Below, in pieces: positions 43,328-52,449 of a stretch of 64,000 nucleotides of DNA (the stretch's first letter is position 1; every line of letters starts with the position of its first letter). A program made the translations under genes and the position numbers. Under the pieces are notes generated by a model. That model was not told the DNA's origin. It did not search any database and saw only the letters and a program-made list of their open reading frames with translations. The stretch spans positions 83,342-147,341 of the forward strand of contig MIBJ01000017.1 in assembly GCA_001829495.1 (NCBI GenBank), given 5' to 3'. Origin of the DNA: Spirochaetes bacterium RBG_16_49_21. GTDB lineage: Bacteria > Spirochaetota > UBA4802 > UBA5550.

Positions 43328-43560
43328 CTTTTCCTATCACTGTATCCTCCCTATTGTTTTAATGTTAAATTCCCCGGATCGGCGCTGAATTAATCATGAC
43401 CAAATAATAAAGCAAACAAATTTTTATGTATAATAAAATAAAGAAAACTTGGGCAGGGGAAGCAGAGAAATATATAATTTTTTATAATAAAAATTCAAGG
43501 AATTAATACTGAAAAAATTAATGTTTTTAACTGAAATTTTCATGACTTTGTTAAAAATAT

Positions 43561-43589
43561 TTGATATGATGAATCAATAAAGATAAAAT
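43561..43589 (+). promoter_or_regulatory. sigma-70 promoter of xfp-ackA
   Basis: TTGATA (43561-43566) and TAAAAT (43584-43589) are 17 bp apart, about 55 bp before the xfp start. The surrounding gap 43341-43644 is AT-rich and holds nothing else I can support. Confidence 0.65.
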
Positions 43590-43644
43590 AACGTTCGATG
43601 TACCATGATATTAGGCACAGTAACAGAAATGCGCGGAGGTTAAC

Positions 43645-46014
43645 ATGAGCCAAATACTTTCAAACAAAGAGCTGAAAGCGATGAACGCTTACTGGCGCGC
43701 GGCCAACTATCTTTCCATAGGACAGATATACCTCTACGACAACCCCCTGCTCAAGGAGCGGCTCAGGCTTGAGCATATCAAGCCACGGCTGCTCGGGCAT
43801 TGGGGAACGACGCCGGGGCTCAATTTCATCTATCTGCATCTCAACCGCGTGATCAAGGAACATGATCTGAACGTCATCTTCATCACCGGGCCGGGGCACG
43901 GCGCCCCCGGCATTATAGCAAATACCTATCTTGAGGGAACATACAGCGAATTCTATCCGGACATCTCGCAGGACGAACCGGGCATGAAAAAGCTGTTCCG
44001 GCAGTTTTCCTTTCCCGGAGGCATACCCAGCCACACCGCTCCGGAAACGCCCGGCTCGATCCATGAGGGGGGCGAGCTCGGATATTCCCTGTCCCACGCG
44101 TTCGGGGCTGCGTTCGACAACCCGGACCTGATCGCAGTCTGCGTGGTGGGCGACGGCGAGGCGGAAACCGGGCCGCTTGCCGCCTCCTGGCATTCCAATA
44201 AATTCTTGAACCCGATCAGGGACGGCGCAGTGCTTCCTGTTTTGCACTTGAATGGATACAAGATAGCCAATCCCACCATATTGGCCAGAATCAGCCGTGA
44301 AGAGCTGGAAAGCCTGTTTTCCGGATACGGATACCAGCCCTATGTTGTCGAGGGGTCAGAGCCCGAGGCCATGCACCAGTTGATGGCTCTGACCCTCGAT
44401 ACGGTAATTTCCGGGATCAAGGATATCCAGAACAACGCGCGCTCCAAAGGTCTCGCCGAAAGGCCCCGGTGGCCGATCATCATTCTCATAACCCCTAAGG
44501 GTTGGACCTGTCCCCCGGAGGTCGACGGCCTGAAGCTGGAAGGCTCCTGGAGGTCGCACCAGGTCCCGATGACGGACATGGCTTCCAAGCCGAAACACGT
44601 GAGCCTGCTCGAATCGTGGATGAAAAGCTACGGACAGGAGGAGCTCTTTGACGCAAAAGGAAACCTTGTGCCGGAGGTGGCGGCGCTCGCGCCGAAAGGA
44701 GACCGGAGAATGGGCGCCAATCCTCACGCGAACGGCGGCCTGCTGCTGAAAGACCTGAAGATGCCCGATTTCCGGGAGTACGCGGTTGCCGTGCCTGGTC
44801 CCGGACGGACAACGGCAGAGGCAACCCGTGTGCTGGGAGGATTCCTCCGCGATATCATGAAGCTCAACCTTACCAACAGGAACTTCCGGGTGATGGGTCC
44901 TGACGAGACCTCGTCGAACCGGCTTGATTCAATCTTTGAAGCAACAGAGCGGACATGGCTCGGGGACATGAGGCCGGAGGACACCCACCTTTCGCCCGAC
45001 GGCAGGGTGATGGAGATACTGAGCGAGCATACCTGCCAGGGATGGCTTGAGGGCTATATCCTGACCGGCAGGCACGGACTCTTTTCATCTTATGAGGCCT
45101 TCATACATATCGTGGACTCCATGTTCAACCAGCACGCGAAATGGCTCAAGGCCACGCGAAGCGATATTCCCTGGAGGCGGCCCATAGCCTCCCTGAACTA
45201 TCTTCTCACCTCGCACGTATGGCGGCAGGACCATAACGGGTTCTCCCATCAAGACCCGGGCTTTATCGATCACGTGGTGAACAAAAAAGCGGACGTGGTG
45301 CGTGTCTATTTTCCGCCTGACGCAAACACCCTGTTGTCAGTAGCGGACCACTGTCTGAGGAGCCGCAACTATGTGAACGTGATAGTCGCGGGAAAACAGC
45401 CCGAGCCCCAGTGGCTCGATATGGATTCAGCGATTAAACACTGCACTGCGGGGATAGGTATCTGGGAATGGGCGAGCAGCGACCAGGGAGGGGAGCCGGA
45501 CCTGGTCATGGCCTGCGCCGGCGACGTACCCACGCTCGAGACCCTGGCTGCTGTGGAGATTCTGCGCCGGCACGCTCCGGACGTAACGGTGAGGGTCATC
45601 AACGTGGTCGACCTCATGACCCTCCAGCCTGCCGAGGAGCATCCGCACGGACTGCCGGACGGAGAATTCGACGTCCTTTTCACCACCGACAAGCCGGTCA
45701 TATTCGCCTACCACGGATACCCCTGGCTGATACACCGGCTCACCTACCGGAGGACGAATCACCACAACCTCCACGTGCGCGGATACAAGGAGGAGGGAAC
45801 GACGACCACGCCGTTCGATATGACCGTACGCAACGATCTTGACCGCTTCCATCTGGTCGGCGCTGCCATAGACCGCGTGCCCAAGCTGGGATATAGGGCT
45901 GCATACCTGAAGCAGATGATCCGGGACAGGCTCATAGAGCATAAGGAATATATAACATCCCACGGCCAGGACATGCCCGAGATTATCGAGTGGACCTGGG
46001 GAAGGAACGATTGA
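43645..46014 (+). CDS. xfp: phosphoketolase (xylulose-5-phosphate/fructose-6-phosphate)
   Basis: A 789-residue thiamine-diphosphate enzyme of normal length that splits xylulose-5-P (and often fructose-6-P) with phosphate to acetyl phosphate plus glyceraldehyde-3-P or erythrose-4-P. Signatures are [11 protein letters not shown] (with the phosphate-binding His), TGPGHGAPG, the TDP-binding [11 protein letters not shown] (169-179) and the C-terminal [15 protein letters not shown] precedes the ATG. Twelve nucleotides separate its stop from ackA. Two inverted copies of the repeat word lie at codons 236-251, where they encode GSEP and ALTL in a conserved segment. Confidence 0.96.
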   Translation: MSQILSNKELKAMNAYWRAANYLSIGQIYLYDNPLLKERLRLEHIKPRLLGHWGTTPGLNFIYLHLNRVIKEHDLNVIFITGPGHGAPGIIANTYLEGTYSEFYPDISQDEPGMKKLFRQFSFPGGIPSHTAPETPGSIHEGGELGYSLSHAFGAAFDNPDLIAVCVVGDGEAETGPLAASWHSNKFLNPIRDGAVLPVLHLNGYKIANPTILARISREELESLFSGYGYQPYVVEGSEPEAMHQLMALTLDTVISGIKDIQNNARSKGLAERPRWPIIILITPKGWTCPPEVDGLKLEGSWRSHQVPMTDMASKPKHVSLLESWMKSYGQEELFDAKGNLVPEVAALAPKGDRRMGANPHANGGLLLKDLKMPDFREYAVAVPGPGRTTAEATRVLGGFLRDIMKLNLTNRNFRVMGPDETSSNRLDSIFEATERTWLGDMRPEDTHLSPDGRVMEILSEHTCQGWLEGYILTGRHGLFSSYEAFIHIVDSMFNQHAKWLKATRSDIPWRRPIASLNYLLTSHVWRQDHNGFSHQDPGFIDHVVNKKADVVRVYFPPDANTLLSVADHCLRSRNYVNVIVAGKQPEPQWLDMDSAIKHCTAGIGIWEWASSDQGGEPDLVMACAGDVPTLETLAAVEILRRHAPDVTVRVINVVDLMTLQPAEEHPHGLPDGEFDVLFTTDKPVIFAYHGYPWLIHRLTYRRTNHHNLHVRGYKEEGTTTTPFDMTVRNDLDRFHLVGAAIDRVPKLGYRAAYLKQMIRDRLIEHKEYITSHGQDMPEIIEWTWGRND
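44352..44396. repeat. inverted pair of repeat words inside xfp
   Basis: GGGGTCAGAGCC (44352-44363) and GGCTCTGACCCT (44385-44396) are inverted copies 21 bp apart and could form an 11-bp stem in DNA or mRNA. Both are in frame: GGG TCA GAG CCC gives Gly-Ser-Glu-Pro and GCT CTG ACC CTC gives Ala-Leu-Thr-Leu. Confidence 0.8.
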
Positions 46015-46025
46015 TCGGTGCAGAT

Positions 46026-47231
46026 ATGAAGCACAATAGTGAAAAAAACCCGCCCGGCCGCGTTATTCTTTGCATGAACGGGGGATCTTCATCATTCAAG
46101 TTCGCCCTGTACCGGATGGACGAGGGGTCAGAGCACCTGATTGCCGAGGGGATGCTCGACCGGATCGGCCTGAAGAGCGGCCGTCTCAGAATAGCAAACG
46201 CCGGGGGCGATGTTCTCAGACAAGAGGAATGCTTTGCGCAGGGACACCGGGACGCGGTTCTGATAAGCCTTGCCGCGTTCGAAACACTGCGGCTGCCCGT
46301 CCCGGACGCGGTAGGACACCGTCTGGTCCACGGCGGTCCGGATCACATTAATCCGGTCGTCATCGATCCGGGCATTATCGCGTCCCTGAAAAAGCTCATC
46401 CCTTTCGCTCCCCTGCACCTGCCGGGAGAGATCATGGGAATAGAGGCGGCGGCACAGCGGTATCCCGGCGTGCCCCAGGTGGCCTGTTTTGATACCGGTT
46501 TCCACCGCCGCATGCCCGAGCTTGCCCAGCGGTTCCCCCTTGCCCGCAATCTCTGGAACGAGGGGGTGCGGCGCTACGGGTTCCACGGAATCTCGTATGA
46601 ATACATCGTGGAAAAGCTCGGAGCCGAAAAATCAGGCAGGATGATCATCGCGCACCTGGGCAACGGCGCGAGCATGGCTGCGGTGAGGGACGGCATGCCT
46701 CTGGACACCACCATGGGATTTTCACCCACCGGCGGATTTATGATGAGCTCGCGCAGCGGAGACCTTGATCCCGGTGTGCTCCTGTACCTGATGCAGGAGA
46801 AGGGGTATGACGCACCCATGATCGAGCGCCTGGTGAACCATGAGGCAGGGCTCCTGGGCGTTTCCGGCATAAGCCCGGACATGAAGACCCTTCTGGACAA
46901 AAGGGATGCCGAGCCGGACGCAGGCCTGGCTGTGGATATGTTCTGCTATCATCTGCGCAAGCAGATCGGCGCGCTGGCTGCAGTGCTCGGAGGCGTTGAC
47001 ACGCTCGTGTTTACCGGCGGCATCGGCGAAAGAGGGGCGCCGGTGCGCTCGTGCGTGTGCGCGGGCCTGGAGTATCTGGGTGTGCGCCTTGATGAAGGAA
47101 TGAATGCACGCCATGCTGATACGATCTCCGCATCGGACAGCGCCTGTTCCGTCAGGATCGTCCCGGCGAAAGAGGATCTGGTGATCGCGCGGCATACAAG
47201 CCGGCTGATTTTGCAGAAAGCCGAGTCATGA
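46026..47231 (+). CDS. ackA: acetate kinase
   Basis: A 401-residue acetate kinase that converts acetyl phosphate and ADP to acetate and ATP, the natural partner of phosphoketolase. It has the N-terminal MNGGSSSFKFALY, GHRLVHGG, the DTTMGFSPTGG and SSRSGDLDPG loop and the HLGNGAS adenosine-binding part. The ATG at 46026 is 12 nt past the xfp stop. The frame could open at 45990, overlapping xfp. A repeat word at 46124-46134 encodes Gly-Ser-Glu at residues 34-36, a surface turn. Confidence 0.95.
   Translation: MKHNSEKNPPGRVILCMNGGSSSFKFALYRMDEGSEHLIAEGMLDRIGLKSGRLRIANAGGDVLRQEECFAQGHRDAVLISLAAFETLRLPVPDAVGHRLVHGGPDHINPVVIDPGIIASLKKLIPFAPLHLPGEIMGIEAAAQRYPGVPQVACFDTGFHRRMPELAQRFPLARNLWNEGVRRYGFHGISYEYIVEKLGAEKSGRMIIAHLGNGASMAAVRDGMPLDTTMGFSPTGGFMMSSRSGDLDPGVLLYLMQEKGYDAPMIERLVNHEAGLLGVSGISPDMKTLLDKRDAEPDAGLAVDMFCYHLRKQIGALAAVLGGVDTLVFTGGIGERGAPVRSCVCAGLEYLGVRLDEGMNARHADTISASDSACSVRIVPAKEDLVIARHTSRLILQKAES
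46124..46134. repeat. repeat word inside ackA
   Basis: GGGGTCAGAGC within the first 40 codons of ackA, read in the same frame (Gly-Ser-Glu) as the copies in xfp and in the batX-like gene. Confidence 0.7.
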
Positions 47232-47271
47232 TTACCGGGTCTGGTGATAAGTGATAAATGAGTATATAAAG

Positions 47272-48189
47272 TTACAATATGAATTCCAGATAATGCTTCG
47301 ACGCCTCCTCCGGCCTTTCAATCATGGGCACGTGTCCGCAGCTTTGCATAATGATGATTTTCGAATTCCGTATCCCCCTTTTGAGAACATAAGCGCCTGA
47401 CACGTTGAGCACCCGGTCAGAGTCGCCCCAGAGAATGAGGGTCCTGGCGCGAATAAATCTCATTACCCTCTGCAGTTGATCGGGCGCTCCTACCTCGGTA
47501 AAAACTTTCGTATTGAACTTGCTGTTCTTCAGGGCCTTTTCCGCTAAATAGCTTTTAAGAGAACCGGGGATAAACGGCTTTTTGACGAATATGAAATCAA
47601 GAAGCTTGTCGTAATCCGAGATCGATTGTACGATAAGGGGGTTGTTCCCCTTTTTCAGCTCCTGGGAAAGCTCGCTCGGAAGGGGGCTTATGACGCCGCG
47701 GGACGCAAACAGCCCCAGGCTCAAGACTTCATTCGGATACAGAACAGCATAAACTCCGGCAATGTTTCCACCCATGGAATTTCCCGCCAGATGGAAATTC
47801 TTTAAGCCGATCTTCTGAACAAACCCGTGAACCCTTTTGACCTGGGAAAAGATATCGTATCTATCAGTCCATATTTTTGAGCTTTCGCCGAAACCGGGCA
47901 GATCAGGAGCTATGACATGGTGCTTCTTCGTGATATGTCTGGCGAACCGCGTCCAATTGTCCTTGTCGCCGCCGAACCCGTGAAGAAGCAGTACCGATTC
48001 CCCCTTCCCTCCTTCAAGATACACGATTTTATGATCGCCCACCTGAACCGATCTCTCGCTCAGGCCGGCCATGCTCCTTTCGATAAACCTGAAAAATGAG
48101 GCCAGGGAAGAGGAACAGGACAGGGAAAAGAGGAATAGGGTCATTCCTATGGGGACGATTATTTTTTTTCTTAAGCCGTTATGATGCAT
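47272..48189 (-). CDS. alpha/beta hydrolase lipoprotein
   Basis: A 305-residue hydrolase with a lipoprotein signal (lipobox FSLSC). The hydrolase core begins at about 45 with LLHGFGGDKDNW, has the nucleophile GNSMGG, an Asp in LWGDSDRVL and the His in CGHVPMIE. Sequence layout resembles lipases and esterases of the proline-iminopeptidase group. GGAGG precedes the ATG at 10-nt spacing. It is convergent with ackA. Substrate not predictable. Confidence 0.83.
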   Translation of the reverse strand: MHHNGLRKKIIVPIGMTLFLFSLSCSSSLASFFRFIERSMAGLSERSVQVGDHKIVYLEGGKGESVLLLHGFGGDKDNWTRFARHITKKHHVIAPDLPGFGESSKIWTDRYDIFSQVKRVHGFVQKIGLKNFHLAGNSMGGNIAGVYAVLYPNEVLSLGLFASRGVISPLPSELSQELKKGNNPLIVQSISDYDKLLDFIFVKKPFIPGSLKSYLAEKALKNSKFNTKVFTEVGAPDQLQRVMRFIRARTLILWGDSDRVLNVSGAYVLKRGIRNSKIIIMQSCGHVPMIERPEEASKHYLEFIL

Positions 48190-48442
48190 TTCAGTGATGC
48201 CTCCTTCAAGGATTGAAGTTTCGATATATACAAATATACAAAAATATCAATGATGAAAAATTTCATTTGTCAACTATAAAAAACTTAGCTGACGAGCCCC
48301 CCTCAGGGGTTAAGGGACCAGGGAGGATAAGGTCAAAAATAAAATTTTAATTTACAAGATTTAATATCCTGTTATCCCGGAGCAAACGCATGCTCGGATT
48401 CATCCAATCCATGATGAAAATAAGCAGAAGTCGGAATTCAGA

Positions 48443-50314
48443 ATGATACGGATATCAAACAGCCGCTTTGTCGACGATCAGGGGAGGACGCTCATGGTGC
48501 GAGGCGTCAACCTCGGGGGAAGCTCGAAAGTCCCGGACGGGGCGACGCACCTGTGTGAAGAGTTTTTAAATTATAAATATGTCTCCTTTGTCGGAAGACC
48601 GTTCCCCCTGGAGGAGGCTGACGAACATTTCGAACGGCTTAAGCATTGGGGATTTACCTTTCTCCGGCTCCTCGTAACCTGGGAGGCAGTAGAACACGAG
48701 GGCCCGGGAATATATGACGAGGAATACCTCGATTATCTTCGGGCAATCGTCATCAGGGCGGGGGAATACGGGTTTACCGTGCTCATTGATCCCCATCAGG
48801 ACGTATGGAGCAGGTGGACCGGCGGGGACGGCGCGCCCGCGTGGACGCTCGAGAAGATCGGATTCAACCTGCGCAGCGTAAGTGCAACCTGCGTACCCGC
48901 GACGAATCATTCCTCCACGGGCAGCTCTTCCGACATGATCTGGTTCACGAACGCCACCAAGCTCGCGACAGCCACCATGTTTACCCTGTTTTTCGGCGGC
49001 AACGATTTTGCGCCCCTGACGCTGGTCGAAGGGGTGCTGGTTCAGGACTTTCTACAGAACCGATACATCAACGCCATCAGGGAAGTGGCAAAGCGCCTTA
49101 AAGATATTCGTTGCGTGATCGGATATGAAGCCATGAACGAGCCGTACAGCGGATACATCGGATGCGAGGACATTGCCCGGCCGATGAGCGCCTTTAATTA
49201 CATCGCATCACCCAGCCCTTTTCGCTCCATGCTCCTGGGCATGGGCATCTCTCAAAAAGCGGAGCTGTGGAAGCGTAAATTTTTCGGGTCAAAATTGGTG
49301 AATCACACAATCGCCGGCAGCGAGGGCTCCAGGGTCTGGCATGATGACTCCGGCTGCGTCTGGTGCCGCAACAAGGTATGGGACTTCGACAAAAAGGGAA
49401 AGCCGCGCATACTCAGGCCCCGGCATTTTGCGGATGTTAAAGGCAGGAGAGTCAATTTTTCGTCGGATTACCTGCTTCCTTTTGTGAAGCTCTTCGCCGA
49501 CGGGATCCGGAAAGAAGCGCCGAATGCAATGATATTCTTTGAAGGCGAGCCTGCCGGAGACATCTTTGATCTGGACGCGGGAGAGCTCGAGAACAGCGTG
49601 TACGCCCCACACTGGTATGATGCCCTGTGCCTTGTTAAAAAAAGATATCTGAGTTTCATCGGCGTGGACATCGACCGTAAAAAGCTGGTAATCGGGAAAA
49701 ACAGGGTGCGGAGGTCATTCGCCGAACAGCTGAGACGCTTCACTGCCCGGTCCCGTTCAAGGCTGGCCGGGAAGCCGGTCATTATCGGCGAGATAGGCAT
49801 ACCCTTTGATCTGCATCACCGCAACGCATACCGCACCGGCAATTTCTCCCGGCAGACTGCGGCCATGAACAGAAGCCTAGCCGCAGCCGAGGAGTCTCTT
49901 CTGGGATACGCACTATGGAACTACACCGCAGATAACGACAATACCCGCGGAGACCGCTGGAACAGAGAGGATCTGTCGATTTTCAGCCGCGATCAGCAGA
50001 CCGACAAGAATAATCTAAACTCGGGCGGAAGAGCCCTGACGGCGGTTCTCCGCCCCTATCCGGTCGCCACCGCCGGAGAGCCGCTTTCCCTGTTCTTCGA
50101 CATCAAGAGCAAAATTTTCCTGTACCGGTTCAGGCATGACCCGGGCCGCGACGGTCGGACGGAAATCTTTGTTCCGTCGTATCACTATGCGGAAGACTAT
50201 GAGGTGATCGTATCCGACGGCAGCTATTATAAAGACGCGAGCACCCAGCGTCTCTACTACAGTCACGGCGCGATGCTTCGAGAGCATAGGATAAAAATCA
50301 TGCCGCGTTCGTGA
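48443..50314 (+). CDS. glycoside hydrolase family 5, endoglycoceramidase-like
   Basis: A 623-residue retaining glycosidase. The TIM barrel carries RGVNLGGSSK, IDPHQDVWSRW, the acid/base Glu233 in YEAMNEP and the nucleophile Glu450 in IIGEIGIP. The long insertions between these strands and the all-beta C-terminal domain (about 520-623) fit the endoglycoceramidase and glucosylceramidase-like branch of GH5 better than cellulases. No signal peptide is visible, so it may be cytoplasmic and act on internal glycolipids or steryl glucosides. Substrate is inferred from the branch only. Upstream 48190-48442 contains no further gene. Confidence 0.83.
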   Translation: MIRISNSRFVDDQGRTLMVRGVNLGGSSKVPDGATHLCEEFLNYKYVSFVGRPFPLEEADEHFERLKHWGFTFLRLLVTWEAVEHEGPGIYDEEYLDYLRAIVIRAGEYGFTVLIDPHQDVWSRWTGGDGAPAWTLEKIGFNLRSVSATCVPATNHSSTGSSSDMIWFTNATKLATATMFTLFFGGNDFAPLTLVEGVLVQDFLQNRYINAIREVAKRLKDIRCVIGYEAMNEPYSGYIGCEDIARPMSAFNYIASPSPFRSMLLGMGISQKAELWKRKFFGSKLVNHTIAGSEGSRVWHDDSGCVWCRNKVWDFDKKGKPRILRPRHFADVKGRRVNFSSDYLLPFVKLFADGIRKEAPNAMIFFEGEPAGDIFDLDAGELENSVYAPHWYDALCLVKKRYLSFIGVDIDRKKLVIGKNRVRRSFAEQLRRFTARSRSRLAGKPVIIGEIGIPFDLHHRNAYRTGNFSRQTAAMNRSLAAAEESLLGYALWNYTADNDNTRGDRWNREDLSIFSRDQQTDKNNLNSGGRALTAVLRPYPVATAGEPLSLFFDIKSKIFLYRFRHDPGRDGRTEIFVPSYHYAEDYEVIVSDGSYYKDASTQRLYYSHGAMLREHRIKIMPRS

Positions 50315-50373
50315 CTGCTCGGCTGTTTGATTATTTCTCGCAGAGTCGCGTCCGGTTTTATTCCATCAAAATC

Positions 50374-51195
50374 CTAGCGTCTTTGCGATAATTTTCCCAA
50401 TAGCTGAATAATAAGGATTTTTTTAATACGCAATTGGTTTATAAATTCGCGGTATTTTTTTCTGTCTTTCTCCCGCTTTTTATCGTAGTTGCCGAATTCA
50501 TACCGGATAATATCCGACCTGATCTCTCCCTTGAATATCCGATACAGGGATATCCGGATTCCCTTCAGCATAAAGCCGAGGCGGCCTTCCTTAACGAAAC
50601 GCCGCACGCTCACTCTCACGAATGTCGAATCGAGGAATTCCAGGGGTCGGAATCTGGATGCCCTCTTCACGAATTCGCAATCCTCGGCCAGGATCACGCT
50701 TTCGTCAAAACCGTTGATCCGTTCGAACAGCCTCCTGCTGACCAGTATGCAGAAGCCGAAGACCTCCGGATTAAACCTGCGCTCGAGGCGTATAATCGTG
50801 TATATGAGCCGGTGAATAAACCGGTCCGGCAACTGACTCGACAGCGGTTTGAATTCGCAGGACGCTATGTCATAATACTTATTCTCCATCTCCTGAAGGG
50901 CGTTTTCCAAAAAGTTCTTCGGCAGAATGATGTCGGCGTCAAGGAAGAAAAAAAATTCGCCGGTCGATGCCCTCGCGCCCGCGTTTCTTCCGGCAGCCGG
51001 AAGTCCTCCCCTCACCACCCGTGCGCCGTATTGCTGCGCAATGGGCACGGTTTTGTCTCCGGAGCCTGCGTCAGACACAATGATCTCGAAGTCCTGGAAG
51101 GTCTGTTTTCTCAGAGATTCCAGAAGCTGGGGAAGATATTTCTCCTCATTTAAAGCAGGTATTATGACGCTTATTTTCTTTGATTGGCAATCCAT
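50374..51195 (-). CDS. family 2 glycosyltransferase
   Basis: A 273-residue GT-A fold enzyme. The N-terminal half has ISVIIPALNEEKYL, the nucleotide-binding VSDAGSGDKT and the metal-binding DAD (FFFLDADIILP). An acidic AEDCEF segment follows at about 170. It transfers a sugar from a nucleotide donor, perhaps to a lipid or envelope polysaccharide. No transmembrane helix is clear and the C-terminus is basic. GGAG precedes the ATG at 10-nt spacing. It is convergent with the GH5 gene and has no glycan-cluster neighbours. Confidence 0.88.
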   Translation of the reverse strand: MDCQSKKISVIIPALNEEKYLPQLLESLRKQTFQDFEIIVSDAGSGDKTVPIAQQYGARVVRGGLPAAGRNAGARASTGEFFFFLDADIILPKNFLENALQEMENKYYDIASCEFKPLSSQLPDRFIHRLIYTIIRLERRFNPEVFGFCILVSRRLFERINGFDESVILAEDCEFVKRASRFRPLEFLDSTFVRVSVRRFVKEGRLGFMLKGIRISLYRIFKGEIRSDIIRYEFGNYDKKREKDRKKYREFINQLRIKKILIIQLLGKLSQRR

Positions 51196-51278
51196 AGGTA
51201 TAGAAGCTCCAATTTTTAAACTATTGTTTTTAAGAAAAAATTTTTCGTACAGGGTTACGGTCCTTTTCGTATAAAATA

Positions 51279-51306
51279 GCAGGGAACGGCCGCGACCGTT
51301 CCCTGC
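51279..51306. repeat. near-perfect palindrome downstream of a hydrolase gene
   Basis: GCAGGGAACGG and CCGTTCCCTGC are 11-bp inverted arms around CCGCGA. Same family as 35111-35134. It lies about 25 bp past the stop of the dienelactone hydrolase gene and could fold in its transcript. Confidence 0.65.
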
Positions 51307-51330
51307 GGGGCGGGCGGCGGGACAATATTT

Positions 51331-52137
51331 TTATTTCACAAAAATTTCATCGAAAAATTTCTTCATCTCCTCCCACGATTTCTTGTCCGCTTCGGCATTA
51401 TACGCCAGAGGCAGTTTGTACTTTTTGCCGATAGCCGTAGAGCCGGGATTGGTAAAACTATGTATCGCTCCCGGGTAGCTGATAAACTGGAAGTCGACAC
51501 CGGCATCCGTCATCTCCTTCTTGAACGCCTCGATCTGCTCCGGGGTGACGAACTTGTCGTCTGCACCGTGCAGAACAAGAATCCTGGCTTTAACTTCACC
51601 CGGTTTTGCAGGCGAAACAGCGGCCAGGCTCCCGTGGAAGCTTACAACGCCCTTGAGCTCCGTGCCCTGGCGGGCCATATTCAGCGCCACGCCGCCGCCG
51701 AAGCAGTAACCGACGGCTGCGATGCGGTCGGGATCCACGCTGGCCTGCTTCTTGAGCAGTTCAAGGGCGGCTAAAAAACGCGCCTTCGCCGTATCAAAGT
51801 TTTTCATGACCTCAGATGAGAATTTCTTTGCAGTATCGGGATGGACCGCCGTCTTCCCCTTTCCATACATGTCCAGTGCAAGGGCCGTATAGCCGAGCTG
51901 CGCGAGCATACGGGCGCGCTTTTTGGCATAGTCGTTCAATCCCCACCATTCGTGCACTACCAGCACGCCCGGCCGTTTATCTTTTATCGAATCGTCATAT
52001 GCAAGATAGCCATTCATCACCATTCCCTGCACACGGTACTGAACCGGCTTCCCCTTAACCTTTGCATGAAGAGAAGAGAATCCGGCCGCGTACATCACCA
52101 GCAGCATACCAGCCAGCCCCACGATCATGTTTTTCAT
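51331..52137 (-). CDS. exported dienelactone hydrolase-family protein
   Basis: A 268-residue alpha/beta hydrolase with a cleavable signal peptide (ending LHA at about 25). It has the family HEWWGLN, the cysteine nucleophile in GYCFGGG, the Asp in HGADDKFV and the His in AIHSFTNP. True dienelactone hydrolases open a lactone ring in catechol breakdown; exported members act on other esters, so the substrate is unknown. AAAGGAGG precedes the ATG. Monocistronic in appearance. Confidence 0.9.
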   Translation of the reverse strand: MKNMIVGLAGMLLVMYAAGFSSLHAKVKGKPVQYRVQGMVMNGYLAYDDSIKDKRPGVLVVHEWWGLNDYAKKRARMLAQLGYTALALDMYGKGKTAVHPDTAKKFSSEVMKNFDTAKARFLAALELLKKQASVDPDRIAAVGYCFGGGVALNMARQGTELKGVVSFHGSLAAVSPAKPGEVKARILVLHGADDKFVTPEQIEAFKKEMTDAGVDFQFISYPGAIHSFTNPGSTAIGKKYKLPLAYNAEADKKSWEEMKKFFDEIFVK

Positions 52138-52365
52138 ACTATAAACCTCCTTTTAAAGAATTGAGCTAGATATTAGATACGCTTGCGAAATTCATCTCCC
52201 GAGAACGGAAAAGTTTAAGAAAAATTATTCAGGACGATAAATCCCTTTTTAGCTAAGTTAATAAGAAAACGGAAAAAAGGAAAATTAAAGTAGTCCCCCT
52301 CCCCTCAAGGAGGAGGGGTAAGAGGTATTAACAAAATTCGCCTAAATCGAATAAATTTGTATATA

Positions 52366-52394
52366 TTGACTTTGCCCCTCGGAATAATTATTAT
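52366..52394 (+). promoter_or_regulatory. candidate sigma-70 promoter of the aldehyde dehydrogenase gene
   Basis: TTGACT (52366-52371) and TATTAT (52389-52394) are 17 bp apart and about 55 bp before the start codon. The rest of the 52138-52449 gap holds AT-rich sequence and a small CCCCTCC / GGAGGGG palindrome at 52297-52319, nothing coding. Confidence 0.55.
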
Positions 52395-52449
52395 ATTATA
52401 AGCTTTTGGCTTGAATCTCAATGTGGAGTCATTTCTCGAGGAGGAAATC

